Program-made: the position numbers and the translations under genes
Assembly (NCBI RefSeq): GCF_000935025.1
Contig: NZ_CP010836.1
Span: forward strand, 3,968,001-4,032,000
From: Sphingomonas hengshuiensis
GTDB lineage: Bacteria > Pseudomonadota > Alphaproteobacteria > Sphingomonadales > Sphingomonadaceae
Direction of reading: 5' to 3'
DNA length: 64,000 nt
Notes under the pieces: model-generated
Database searches by the model: none
Seen by the model: the letters and a program-made list of their open reading frames with translations, nothing else
Told to the model about the DNA's origin: nothing
In this document: piece by piece, positions 26,105-34,456 of the stretch
Layout of the letters: each line of letters opens with the position of its first letter
Numbering within the stretch: position 1 is the stretch's first letter

Positions 26105-26206
26105 TTACTTGCGGCTCAGCTCAATGAGCTTTGCCACCAGTCCAAGCAGCGCAACGACGAACGTCGCGCCACCCAGAACCAGAACCACGGCAGTCTGTGT
26201 CTCCAA
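26105..26206 (-). CDS. Single-helix peptide, Hol-Tox (type I toxin)-like
   Basis: A 33-codon gene, too small for routine gene calls. The product begins [20 protein letters not shown] and ends [13 protein letters not shown]: a short polar N-terminus, one hydrophobic helix and a charged C-terminus with KLIELSRK. This closely follows the plan of putative holin-like (Hol-Tox) type I toxins of Firmicutes, in which a similar helix ends in a K-L-hydrophobic-L motif. Start is TTG, placed 5 bases after a near-perfect Shine-Dalgarno (aggaggtga). A perfect 12-bp stem just upstream covers part of this site. It lies between infB and rbfA, on their strand. Toxin activity is inferred only. Confidence 0.65.
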   Translation of the reverse strand: METQTAVVLVLGGATFVVALLGLVAKLIELSRK

Positions 26207-26215
26207 TATCCTCAC

Positions 26216-26249
26216 CTCCTCTTCGGTCGCAGATGCAACCGAAGAGGAG
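26216..26249 (-). promoter_or_regulatory. Perfect 12-bp stem sequestering the toxin-like gene's ribosome site
   Basis: The arms ctcctcttcggt (26216-26227) and accgaagaggag (26238-26249) pair perfectly around a 10-base loop. On the minus strand the second arm is the first part of aggaggtga, the Shine-Dalgarno of the 33-codon gene. Folding would hide most of it, a control seen in several type I toxin mRNAs. Confidence 0.7.
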
Positions 26250-26306
26250 CGTAACACAGTCAGCCTAGCACGAAAGAACAAAAGGGGTCCGCAAGGATCG
26301 CGGACC

Positions 26307-29138
26307 TTACAGCGTCCGTTCGCGCAGCTCGACTTCGTAGGTTTCCAGGAAATCGCCCGACTTGATGTCGGTGAAATTCTGGGTGAACGTCACGCCGCAT
26401 TCCAGGCCCGCGCGCACTTCGGGGACGTCGTCCTTGAAGCGGCGGAGCGAGGCGATCTCGCCCTGGTAGATGATGACGTCGTCGCGCGTGATGCGCGCCT
26501 TGAGCGCCTTGCGGATGACGCCTTCGACCACGAGCAGACCCGCCGCCTTGCCATGCTTGCCCGCCGAGAAGACCTCGCGGATTTCGGCGCGGCCCACCAC
26601 GGTTTCGAACGCTTCCGGCCCGAGCGTCCCGGCCATGCCGGCGCGGATCTCGTCGGTCAGGTCGTAGATCACGTCATAATATTTGAGCGCGACCTTCTGG
26701 CGATCGGCGATTTCCCGCGCCTTCGCATTCGGACGGACATTGAAGCCGATGATCGGCGCGCCGCTGGCACCCGCCAGCGTGACGTCGCTCTCGGTGATGC
26801 CGCCGACGCCGGCGTGCAGGATGCGCACCTTGATGTCGTCGGTGGAGATCTTGTTGAGCGAACCCACGATCGCCTCGACCGACCCTTGCGTATCGGCCTT
26901 GACCACCAGCGGATATTCGATCGCCTGCTTCTCCTTGAGCGCGGAGAACATGCTCTCCAGGCTGGCCGGCGCGTTGGTCGTGCGCTTTTGCAGTGCGACG
27001 CCCTGGCGATATTCGGCGACTTCGCGGGCGCGCGCTTCGTTCTCGACGACCTGCAACGGATCGCCCGACATCGGCACGCCCGACAGGCCGAGCACTTCGA
27101 CCGGCATCGACGGACCCGCTTCCTTGATCTGGCGACCCTTGTCGTCGATCAGTGCGCGGACCTTGCCGCTCTCGGCCCCGACGACGAACACGTCGCCGAC
27201 CCGCAGCGTGCCGCGGCTGACGAGCACCGTCGCGACCGGGCCGCGACCCTTGTCGAGCTTCGCCTCGATCACGCTGCCTTCGGCGGCGCGATCGGGATTG
27301 GCCTTGAGGTCGAGCAGTTCGGCCTGGAGCTGGATCTTCTCGATCAGCGCGTCGAGCCCGATCTTCTTGAGCGCGGAGACTTCGACGTCCTGCGTCTCGC
27401 CGCCCATTTCCTCGACCTGCACGTCATGTTCGAGCAGACGCTCGCGCACCTTCTGGGCATTGGCTTCGTGCTTGTCGATCTTGTTGATCGCGACGATCAT
27501 CGGCACGCCCGCGGCGCGGGTGTGGTGGATCGCCTCGATCGTCTGCGGCATCAGCCCGTCATCGGCGGCCACCACCAGCACGACGATATCGGTGACATTG
27601 GCACCGCGCGCCCGCATTTCGGTGAAGGCTTCGTGGCCCGGCGTGTCGAGGAAGGTGATCTTCGACTTGTCCTTCAGCGTGACCTGATAGGCGCCGATAT
27701 GCTGGGTGATCCCGCCCGCTTCGCCGCGCACGACATCGGTGCCGCGCAGCGCGTCGAGCAGCGAGGTCTTGCCGTGATCGACATGGCCCATGATCGTGAC
27801 GACGGGCGGACGCGGCTGGAGCGCTTCCTCCGAATCGCCGCCGGTATCGATCGCGAGATCGACGTCCGAATCGCTCACACGTTCGATGTTGTGGCCGAAT
27901 TCGGTGACCAGCAGCTCGGCGGTGTCCTGGTCAATCGTCGCGTTGATCGTGACGGGCATGCCCATCTTGAACAGCGCCTTGACTAGGTCCGCGCCCTTTT
28001 CGGCCATGCGGTTGGCGAGTTCCTGCACGGTGATCGCCTCGGGCACCACGACGTCGCGGACCTGCTTGGCCTGCGGCTCGCGCGGGCCGCCCATGCGGCG
28101 ATGTTCCTTCTCGCGCGCACGCTTCAGCGCGGCGAGGCTGCGGGCGCGGGCGCCGTCATTGTCGCCCAGCGCACGCGTGACGGTGAGCTTGCCCGACTGG
28201 CGGCGATCGTCGCCGGGACGGCCACCGCGACCGGGACGCGCAGGCGGCTCGGGCCGCTTGGGCGCGACGCCCGCAGGCTGCGGACGCGCCGATTGCGGCT
28301 GCGCGGTTGCCGAAGGCGCCGGCGTGGCAGCCGTCGCGGCTTCGCGTTCGACCGGGGCCGGCTCGGGCTTGGGCGCGGGCTTGGGGATTTCGGGACGCTG
28401 GACCGGGGTGAAGCGGCGCGGCGCGGGACGATTGGCGTCGAGCGACAGCAGCGACGGCGCGGGGGGCGCAGGCGCACGCGGCGCCGGAGCGGCGGGCGCG
28501 GGCTTGGCGACAGGCGCAGCGGCGGCAGCCGGAGCCGGAGCCGGAGCAGCCGGCGGAGCGGCGGCAGCGACCGGCGCAGGCGCAACGGGCTTTGCCGCGG
28601 GCTCGGGTGCCGGGGCAGCCGCGGCGGGCGCAGGGGCTGGAGTCGGGACAGGGGCCACAACCGGCTCGGGCGCAGGCGCGGGCGCCGGCTCCGGAACACG
28701 CGCGGCCTCGGCCTCGGCGCGGGCGCGCTCTTCTACCCGCCGACGCTCTTCCTCGATCGCTTCCTGGCGCAGGCGCTCCTCGCGGCGGCGTGCCTCTTCG
28801 AGCGCCTGCATGCGCTGTTCATCGGCTTCGCGCAGCAGCTTGGCCTGGCGCTCCTGCGGCGACAGATTCTCCATCGGCGGACGCGGCGCGGGCGCAGCCG
28901 GGCGCGGCGCCGGCGCAGCGGGCGCGGCCTGGACGGGCTCGGCAGCCTGGGGCGCGGACGCTTCCTCGTGCCCAGCACCCTGCGGCCCGAGGACGCGGCG
29001 GCGCTTCACTTCCACCACCACGGTGTTCGAACGGCCATGGCTGAAGCTCTGCTTCACCTTGCCCGTCTCGACAGTGCGCTTCAGCCCCAGCGGCGCGCGC
29101 ATGCCCAGTTTCGGCTTATCGTTATCGGTGTCGCTCAT
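26307..29138 (-). CDS. infB: Translation initiation factor IF-2
   Basis: A 943-residue IF-2 that brings initiator tRNA to the 30S subunit. The conserved half holds the G domain: PPVVTIMGHVDHGKTSLLDA (G1), GGITQHIGAYQV, DTPGHEAF (G3) and NKIDKHEAN (G4), then the C-terminal domains ending YEVELRERTL. The N-terminal 370 residues hold a long charged helix (QALEEARRREERLRQEAIEEE) and an Ala/Pro-rich linker of about 130 residues (28450-28720), which is expanded and low in complexity. It lies 8 bp after the ylxR-like gene in the usual nusA-infB order. Confidence 0.97.
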   Translation of the reverse strand: MSDTDNDKPKLGMRAPLGLKRTVETGKVKQSFSHGRSNTVVVEVKRRRVLGPQGAGHEEASAPQAAEPVQAAPAAPAPRPAAPAPRPPMENLSPQERQAKLLREADEQRMQALEEARRREERLRQEAIEEERRRVEERARAEAEAARVPEPAPAPAPEPVVAPVPTPAPAPAAAAPAPEPAAKPVAPAPVAAAAPPAAPAPAPAAAAAPVAKPAPAAPAPRAPAPPAPSLLSLDANRPAPRRFTPVQRPEIPKPAPKPEPAPVEREAATAATPAPSATAQPQSARPQPAGVAPKRPEPPARPGRGGRPGDDRRQSGKLTVTRALGDNDGARARSLAALKRAREKEHRRMGGPREPQAKQVRDVVVPEAITVQELANRMAEKGADLVKALFKMGMPVTINATIDQDTAELLVTEFGHNIERVSDSDVDLAIDTGGDSEEALQPRPPVVTIMGHVDHGKTSLLDALRGTDVVRGEAGGITQHIGAYQVTLKDKSKITFLDTPGHEAFTEMRARGANVTDIVVLVVAADDGLMPQTIEAIHHTRAAGVPMIVAINKIDKHEANAQKVRERLLEHDVQVEEMGGETQDVEVSALKKIGLDALIEKIQLQAELLDLKANPDRAAEGSVIEAKLDKGRGPVATVLVSRGTLRVGDVFVVGAESGKVRALIDDKGRQIKEAGPSMPVEVLGLSGVPMSGDPLQVVENEARAREVAEYRQGVALQKRTTNAPASLESMFSALKEKQAIEYPLVVKADTQGSVEAIVGSLNKISTDDIKVRILHAGVGGITESDVTLAGASGAPIIGFNVRPNAKAREIADRQKVALKYYDVIYDLTDEIRAGMAGTLGPEAFETVVGRAEIREVFSAGKHGKAAGLLVVEGVIRKALKARITRDDVIIYQGEIASLRRFKDDVPEVRAGLECGVTFTQNFTDIKSGDFLETYEVELRERTL

Positions 29139-29146
29139 GCGGCTGC

Positions 29147-29899
29147 CTAAAGTCCTTCAATCTGTCGTTCGTCGTGCGGCACGTCCGAAGAATGCGCCGT
29201 TGCTCCCTGCGAGCCTGTTTCGCAAGGCTTGGGAGCGGGTTCGGGTCCGATAAAGTGCAGCCACCGGTCGAGCGCGTCGCCCACCCTCGCAGCCGCTTTG
29301 GAGTCGGTCAGGCCGACATGTACCACATTTTCGCGTCCAAGCGCCAAGGACAATATGGTGCGCGAGACGGGCAATGTTAACCCCTTGAGGTTGCTGCCCT
29401 CGCGATCCGATCCGACGCGCCATGCCTGGGCGAGTTTGCCCGCGCCATCCTCGCCCGCATCGCAGGCGTGGAGGAGCAGATGGAGCTTGCCCGATCGCGC
29501 CGCCACCGCCAGCTTTTCGCCGCCGGTCAGCAGGCTTCCCGACTTGGCCTCGAGCCCCAGCCGGTCGAGCGCACCGCGCTGGAGCGCCGCCGCGATGCGT
29601 TCGCCCAGATCATCGGGGATGCGCAGCTCGCCGGTCTTGAACGCCCGCGCGAGCGCGCCCTTCAGCTTGCCCTTTTTCTGCGCGGCTTCCAGCTCGGCGC
29701 GCGTCACGCCGATCCACGCGCCACGGCCCGGAGCCTTGGCGCGCACATCGGGCAAAATCTCGCCGTCGGGCGACAGCGCGAGGCGCACGAGATGGTCGCG
29801 CGCGTCATGCTCGCCCGAAAGGATGCAGCGGCGGAGGGGACCCTCCGCCACGTCATCCGCGCGGTTTACGCGAGCGGTATCATTGTTCGGATTCCGCAA
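29147..29899 (-). CDS. YlxR (DUF448) / L7Ae-like RNA-binding protein
   Basis: A 250-residue protein that joins a YlxR domain (residues about 20-95: RRCILSGEHDARDHLVRLAL, APGRGAWI) with an L7Ae/YlxQ-like part (about 115-215: LDRLGLEAKSGSLLTGGEKL, LLLHACDAGEDGAGK). In Firmicutes ylxR and ylxQ are separate genes between nusA and infB; here they are one, as is common in alphaproteobacteria. Both families bind nucleic acid. The start overlaps the nusA end by 20 bp, in keeping with translational coupling. Cellular role is not established here. Confidence 0.9.
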   Translation of the reverse strand: MRNPNNDTARVNRADDVAEGPLRRCILSGEHDARDHLVRLALSPDGEILPDVRAKAPGRGAWIGVTRAELEAAQKKGKLKGALARAFKTGELRIPDDLGERIAAALQRGALDRLGLEAKSGSLLTGGEKLAVAARSGKLHLLLHACDAGEDGAGKLAQAWRVGSDREGSNLKGLTLPVSRTILSLALGRENVVHVGLTDSKAAARVGDALDRWLHFIGPEPAPKPCETGSQGATAHSSDVPHDERQIEGL

Positions 29900-31502
29900 C
29901 TGCGTCCTCCGAACTTGCGGCCGGGGCCGCGTCTTCGTCTTCGAACCAATGCGCGCGGGCGGCCATGATGATCTCGTTGCCCTGCTCGTCGCTCAGCCCA
30001 TATTCGGCCAGGACGCCGCCCTTGTCCTCGGCGCGCTTGGGCGCGTCCTCGTTGCGGCGGCGCGGTTCCTGGCGCTTCTTCTGGACCAGCTCGTCGGTGG
30101 CGAGATCGGCCAGGTCGTCGAGCGTCTTGATCCCCGCCTTGCCGAGCGTGACCAGCATCGCCTCGGTCAGATAGGGGATGGCCGACAGATCGTCGGACAC
30201 GCCGAGCGCGCGGCGCGCCTCGCGATTGGCTTCCTCGCGGCGGTCGAGCGCTTCCTGCGCGCGGCTCTGCAGCTCGTCGACCAGTTCCTCGAGACCCTCG
30301 ATCGAGGCCAGCTCGTCGGCCTCGACATAGGCGACTTCCTCGAGCGCGGTGAAGCCCTCGGCGACCAGCAGCTGCGCCAGCGTCTCGTCGACGTCGAGTT
30401 CCTTCTCGAACATCGCCGAACGCTCGACGAATTCCTTCTGGCGCTTCTCGCTGGCATCGGCCTCGGTCAGGATGTCGATCGCCTTGCCGGTCAGCTGGCT
30501 GGCGAGGCGGACATTCTGGCCGCGGCGACCGATCGCCAGGCTGAGCTGGTCGTCGGGGACCACCACTTCGATGCGGTCATCCTCTTCGTCGATCACGACG
30601 CGGCTGACATTGGCGGGCTGGAGCGCGTTCACGACGAAGGTCGCGGTGTCGGGCGACCAGGGGATGATGTCGATCTTCTCGCCCTGCATTTCCTGGACGA
30701 CTGCCTGGACGCGGCTGCCCTTCATGCCGACGCACGCGCCGACCGGATCGATGCCGCTGTCATGGCTGATCACGCCGATCTTCGCACGGCTGCCCGGATC
30801 GCGGGCCGCGGCCTTGATCTCGATGATGCCGTCGTAGATTTCGGGGACTTCCTGCGCGAACAGCTTCTTCATGAAGTCGGGGTGCGCGCGGCTGAGGAAT
30901 ATCTGCGGCCCGCGATTTTCGCGGCGGACGTTGAGGATGATCGAGCGGACGCGATCGCCGACGCGGACGACTTCGCGCGGGATCTGCTGGTCGCGGCGGA
31001 TCACGCCCTCGGCGCGGCCCAGGTCGACGACGACATGGCCGAACTCGACGCGCTTGACGACACCGGTGATGATCTCACCCATGCGATCCTTGAATTCCTC
31101 GAACTGGCGATCGCGCTCGGCGTCGCGCACCTTCTGGAAGATGATCTGCTTCGATGCCTGCGCCTGGATGCGGCCGAATTCGATCGGGGGCAGCGGATCG
31201 ACGATATAGTCGCCGACGACGGCGCCCTTTTGCAGCTTCTGCGCGTCCTTGACCGAGACCTGCTTGAAATAATCATCGACCGCCTCGACGACTTCGACGA
31301 CGCGCCACAACCGCAGGTCGCCCGAGACGGGGTCCAGCTTTGCGCGGATGTCGTTTTCGATGCCGTAGCGATTCTTGGCGGCGCGCTGGATCGCGTCTTC
31401 CATCGCCTCGATCACGATGGCGCGGTCGATCAGCTTTTCCTTGGCGACCGAATCGGCAATCGCGATCAGTTCGGCCTTGTTCGCGGAAATGGCAGTGGCC
31501 AT
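29880..31502 (-). CDS. nusA: Transcription termination/antitermination factor NusA
   Basis: A 540-residue NusA that binds RNA polymerase and governs pausing and termination. Domain order: N-terminal polymerase-binding domain (1-130, IADSVAKEKLIDRAIVIEAM), S1 (about 132-200, ITGVVKRVEFGHVVVDLGRA), KH1 and KH2 (about 205-345, SHDSGIDPVGACVGMKGSRV and LSLAIGRRGQNVRLASQLTG), then a C-terminal acidic region with helix-hairpin-helix-like repeats (VAEGFTALEEVAYVEADELA and AGIKTLDDLADLATDELV). It lies 5 bp after rimP, the standard operon. Confidence 0.97.
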   Translation of the reverse strand: MATAISANKAELIAIADSVAKEKLIDRAIVIEAMEDAIQRAAKNRYGIENDIRAKLDPVSGDLRLWRVVEVVEAVDDYFKQVSVKDAQKLQKGAVVGDYIVDPLPPIEFGRIQAQASKQIIFQKVRDAERDRQFEEFKDRMGEIITGVVKRVEFGHVVVDLGRAEGVIRRDQQIPREVVRVGDRVRSIILNVRRENRGPQIFLSRAHPDFMKKLFAQEVPEIYDGIIEIKAAARDPGSRAKIGVISHDSGIDPVGACVGMKGSRVQAVVQEMQGEKIDIIPWSPDTATFVVNALQPANVSRVVIDEEDDRIEVVVPDDQLSLAIGRRGQNVRLASQLTGKAIDILTEADASEKRQKEFVERSAMFEKELDVDETLAQLLVAEGFTALEEVAYVEADELASIEGLEELVDELQSRAQEALDRREEANREARRALGVSDDLSAIPYLTEAMLVTLGKAGIKTLDDLADLATDELVQKKRQEPRRRNEDAPKRAEDKGGVLAEYGLSDEQGNEIIMAARAHWFEDEDAAPAASSEDAVAESEQ

Positions 31503-31507
31503 CCTTG

Positions 31508-32086
31508 TTACCCTTCTACTTGTGCGTCGTCGGACGCATCGGCGTCGTCGATTTCTTCGAATTCCTCGGCCCCATCGGCCGAAAGCGGCGCCGTCGCGGC
31601 GAGCAGCGCGTCGGTCATCAGCAGCTTGGCGTCGGCGACCTGCGCGAACGGCAGCGTCACTTCGCGATGCTTGCGGACGTCGATCATGATCTGGCCGTCG
31701 GCGGCGCCCACCAATATGCCGGTGAGCTGCTTGCGATTATCCTCGGTCGGCTCGGTCAGGTTGATCCGCGCCTCATGCCCCTTCCAGTCCTCGAAATCCT
31801 GGAGCCGCGTCAGCGGGCGGTCGATCCCCGGCGAGCTGACTTCGAGCCGATAGGCATGGTCGATCGGGTCGCGACCCTCGGCCTCCAGCGCGTCGAGCTG
31901 TTCGGAGATGCGGCGCGACAGCGCGGCGCAATCCTCGATCGTGAGCTGGCGCGTATCGGGGCGCTCGGCCATCACCTGCAACGTCGGATCGCTGACCCCG
32001 CCGAACATCTTGACGCGCACGAGCGCCAGCCCGAGCGCCTGCGCCTCGGGTTCGATCAGCCTGGTCAGTAGGGCGATGTCCGCCAT
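31508..32086 (-). CDS. rimP: Ribosome maturation factor RimP
   Basis: A 192-residue RimP needed for 30S maturation. The N-terminal domain shows LTRLIEPEAQALGLALVRVK and DCAALSRRISEQLDAL, followed by the family motif YRLEVSSPGIDRPLTRLQDF and the C-terminal SH3-like part LTGILVGAADGQIMIDV. The C-terminus is acidic (EEFEEIDDADASDDAQ). First gene of the rimP-nusA-ylxR-infB run. Its 200-bp upstream region is shared with the divergent dehydrogenase gene and contains a hairpin (gccgcaccc-acc-gggtgcggt) on the leader side. Confidence 0.94.
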   Translation of the reverse strand: MADIALLTRLIEPEAQALGLALVRVKMFGGVSDPTLQVMAERPDTRQLTIEDCAALSRRISEQLDALEAEGRDPIDHAYRLEVSSPGIDRPLTRLQDFEDWKGHEARINLTEPTEDNRKQLTGILVGAADGQIMIDVRKHREVTLPFAQVADAKLLMTDALLAATAPLSADGAEEFEEIDDADASDDAQVEG

Positions 32087-32290
32087 GCAGTCTCCGGTAC
32101 AGGGATAAGCCGCTTCCGCGACCGCACCCGGTGGGTGCGGCCTCGATCATGTTTGACGATGTCGAGAAAGCAGGTGCGATATACGCGCTTGGCCCGATGG
32201 GAGCAAGGGGTTCCGGCACGGCGGATGCGATGCGACTTGACGCGGCCCTGCGCGTTACCGAGGCTGATCCCCGAAAAGGAGCGATTCCCG

Positions 32291-33433
32291 ATGCCGAACC
32301 TTGCCCGCCTGACGCTACCCGCCTTCGCGCTGCTCGCGGCGTGCAATCCGCAATCCGAGGCCGAGGCGCAGGAAAACGCCGCGGCGCCGACGGGACTGCC
32401 CTTCACGGTGACGCAGATCGCGGATTTCGACTCGCCCTGGGCAATGACGTTCCTGCCCGACGGGCGGATGCTGGTGACCGAGAAGGCAGGCACGTTGCTG
32501 CTCGTCTCCGCCGACGGCAAGGCGCGCAGCGCGGTTGCGGGCATACCTGCGGTCGATTCGGCGGGCCAGGGCGGGCTGATGGACGTCGTCCTCCATCCGA
32601 AATTCGCGCAGAACCGGCTGGTCTATTTCAGCTATTCGGAAGCAAACGCGCAGGGGCTGAAGGGCGTGGTGCTGGCGCGCGGGACGCTGAGCGACGGCGC
32701 ATCGCCTGCGCTCGGCAACGTCCAGACGCTGTTCCGCGCGAACAGCTATGTCGAGGGCAATGGCCATTATTCGGGGCGAATCGCGTTCGCGCCCGACGGC
32801 CATTTGTTCTTCACCAATGGCGAGCGCCAGAAATTCACCCCCGCGCAGGACCCCAAGGTGACGCTGGGTAAGGTGCTGCGGCTCAACGACGACGGCACCC
32901 CCGCCAAGGGCAATCCGCTGGCGGCGAAGGGGTTCGATCCGGCAGTGTGGTCCTATGGCCATCGCAATCTGCTCGGCATCGCGTTCGATTCGGCGGGCAA
33001 TTTGTGGGAGCAGGAAATGGGGCCAAAGGGCGGGGACGAGGTCAATCTGATCCTGCCGGGGCGCAATTACGGCTATCCCAATGTCTCCAACGGATCGCAT
33101 TATGACGGCCGCGACATCCCCGATCACGCCCCCGGCGACGGCTATGAAGCGCCCAAGGTCTGGTGGAACCCGGTGATCAGCCCCGGCGGGCTGATGGTCT
33201 ATTCGGGCACGCTGTTCCCGCAGTGGAAGGGCGATTTGTTCATCGGCGGGCTGTCGAGCCAGGCGCTGGTGCGCGTCGACGTCAGCGGCACCAATGCGAC
33301 CAAGGGCGACCAATGGCCGATGGGCGCACGCATCCGCGAAGTCGAACAGGGGCCGGACGGCGCGATCTGGGTGCTGGAGGATGGCGAGCGCGGGTCGCAG
33401 GGGCGGCTGCTGAAGCTTACGCCGAAGGGGTGA
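32291..33433 (+). CDS. PQQ-dependent sugar dehydrogenase-like lipoprotein
   Basis: A 380-residue beta-propeller of the soluble glucose/sorbosone dehydrogenase family, which oxidises aldose sugars with PQQ. A lipobox (LLAAC, Cys18) predicts a lipoprotein. Family motifs: DSPWAMTFLPDGRMLVTEK, GQGGLMDVVLHPKF, SYGHRNLLGIAF with the catalytic His region, EQEMGPKGGDEVNLILPGRN and WNPVISPGGLMVYSG. AAGGAG lies 9 bases before the ATG. Divergent from rimP. The sugar substrate cannot be told, and no PQQ synthesis gene is in the window. Confidence 0.9.
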   Translation: MPNLARLTLPAFALLAACNPQSEAEAQENAAAPTGLPFTVTQIADFDSPWAMTFLPDGRMLVTEKAGTLLLVSADGKARSAVAGIPAVDSAGQGGLMDVVLHPKFAQNRLVYFSYSEANAQGLKGVVLARGTLSDGASPALGNVQTLFRANSYVEGNGHYSGRIAFAPDGHLFFTNGERQKFTPAQDPKVTLGKVLRLNDDGTPAKGNPLAAKGFDPAVWSYGHRNLLGIAFDSAGNLWEQEMGPKGGDEVNLILPGRNYGYPNVSNGSHYDGRDIPDHAPGDGYEAPKVWWNPVISPGGLMVYSGTLFPQWKGDLFIGGLSSQALVRVDVSGTNATKGDQWPMGARIREVEQGPDGAIWVLEDGERGSQGRLLKLTPKG

Positions 33434-33450
33434 GCGTTACTTTTCTTTCC

Positions 33451-33547
33451 CCGTCATCCTGACGAAAGTCAGGATCCATTCGGTGCTCCGTCTGCGCTTT
33501 GTCTCAAGCCGAGCCCCGAATGGATACCAGCCTTCGCTGGGATGACG
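33451..33547. repeat. Palindromic repeat, ccgtcatcctgac type (intergenic)
   Basis: Starts ccgtcatcctgacgaaagtc and ends ccttcgctgggatgacg, with an inner pair of ccattcg and cgaatgg. Its left 40 bases are the same as those of the copy inside imuB (39413-39510). It lies 18 bp after the dehydrogenase gene, between convergent genes. Confidence 0.85.
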
Positions 33548-33577
33548 AATATTTGGGGAACTGCGCGACGGCACGCG

Positions 33578-33952
33578 TTATCGCACGATCAGATAGTTCA
33601 TCCGTGCCGCCGCAATCGGGCGGTCGGGTTCATCCTGCCACGCGACCGCCTCGACATTGGCGACGCGCTTGCCCAGCCGGGTGACGGTGCCGCGGGCGCG
33701 GGTGGGTTTGTCGCGGCCGCCGCGCATATAGTCGAGGGTCAGGTTGATCGGCTTGACCTTGCCCCCGCCCTCGCTCTCCAGCGCCTGATGCAGCGCCGCG
33801 ACCGCCGCCATCTCGAGCAGCCCGCCGATCGCGCCGCCATGGAGGAAGCCGGGGCGCCCCAGCACCGCGTCGGCAAAGGGCATCACCAGAGTCGGCGCGA
33901 CCTCGCCGGGCTCGACGCTGAGCCCGAGCAGTTCGGCATAGGGAATGCTCAC
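33578..33952 (-). CDS. PaaI-type hotdog thioesterase 1
   Basis: A 124-residue hotdog-fold protein. The PaaI motif is visible as GRPGFLHGGAIGGLLEMAAV, followed by KPINLTLDYMRGGRDKP and the last strand AAARMNYLIVR. It would hydrolyse acyl-CoA esters. A GTG at 33952 that overlaps the stop of the upstream gene and is 7 bases from GGAGG is my choice; a TTG one codon earlier is possible. It forms a pair with the next thioesterase; such pairs may act as a heteromer, which is only inferred. Confidence 0.85.
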   Translation of the reverse strand: MSIPYAELLGLSVEPGEVAPTLVMPFADAVLGRPGFLHGGAIGGLLEMAAVAALHQALESEGGGKVKPINLTLDYMRGGRDKPTRARGTVTRLGKRVANVEAVAWQDEPDRPIAAARMNYLIVR

Positions 33953-34407
33953 CAATAGCCCTCCACCGCCATGAACGTGCCCGCGACATGTGCGATCGGA
34001 TCGGCGGGGTCGCCGTCATGCGCCTGTCCGCGCACGAACGCGATCGAGCGCGTCAGCCGATAGCATTCGCCGCGCCCGATCACCGTCTGGCCGACGCGCG
34101 CGGGGCGCAGATAATCGATCCGCAGGTCGAGCGTCGCATGGTTGCGAAAGCCTCCCGCCTTCAGCCACACCGAGACGCTGGCCGCCATGTCCATCGTCGC
34201 GAGGATCGGGCCCGAGGCGAGCACGCCTGAATCGGGGTCGCCGATCAGGTCGGCTGCATAGGGCAGGTCGAGCTCGCACCAGTCGGCGCCGTGCCCGCGA
34301 TAGCCGAGGCCCAGCCGCCCGCCATGCCCGCCGCCGCCCTGCTTGCGGAGCTGGAAGAACCATCGGGGATCGAACCCCGGCGCTGCTGGCGTGGCGCTGT
34401 CGCTCAT
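33949..34407 (-). CDS. PaaI-type hotdog thioesterase 2
   Basis: A 152-residue hotdog protein. It begins MSDSATPAAPGFDPRWFFQL and carries the core LGLGYRGHGADWCELDLPY, LASGPILATMDMAASVSVWL and TLDLRIDYLRPARVG. The central helix region has LATMDMA where PaaI has HGG, so the active site is not canonical. It overlaps the thioesterase 1 start by 4 bp and follows imuA-imuB-dnaE2 in the opposite sense order (49 bp after dnaE2's end on the same strand upstream). Acyl-CoA substrate unknown. Confidence 0.83.
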   Translation of the reverse strand: MSDSATPAAPGFDPRWFFQLRKQGGGGHGGRLGLGYRGHGADWCELDLPYAADLIGDPDSGVLASGPILATMDMAASVSVWLKAGGFRNHATLDLRIDYLRPARVGQTVIGRGECYRLTRSIAFVRGQAHDGDPADPIAHVAGTFMAVEGYW

Positions 34408-34456
34408 GCTGCCGGCTCCTAGCCTGCCCCCCGGCGGTGCGCAAACCGCCAGCGTT

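Noticed and set aside
26105..26206. Toxin-like frame as a mere leader peptide of rbfA
   Set aside because: It lies about 150 bp before rbfA with two hairpins between, and its peptide is a membrane helix with no run of regulatory codons; still possible, but less likely.
26109..27986. A long plus-strand frame opposite infB
   Set aside because: Antisense shadow of infB; no recognisable motif, and composition mirrors the codons of infB.
32087..32290. tRNA or riboswitch in the leader of rimP, as with the initiator tRNA in some enterobacteria
   Set aside because: No cloverleaf or CCA end could be found; only a simple hairpin is visible.
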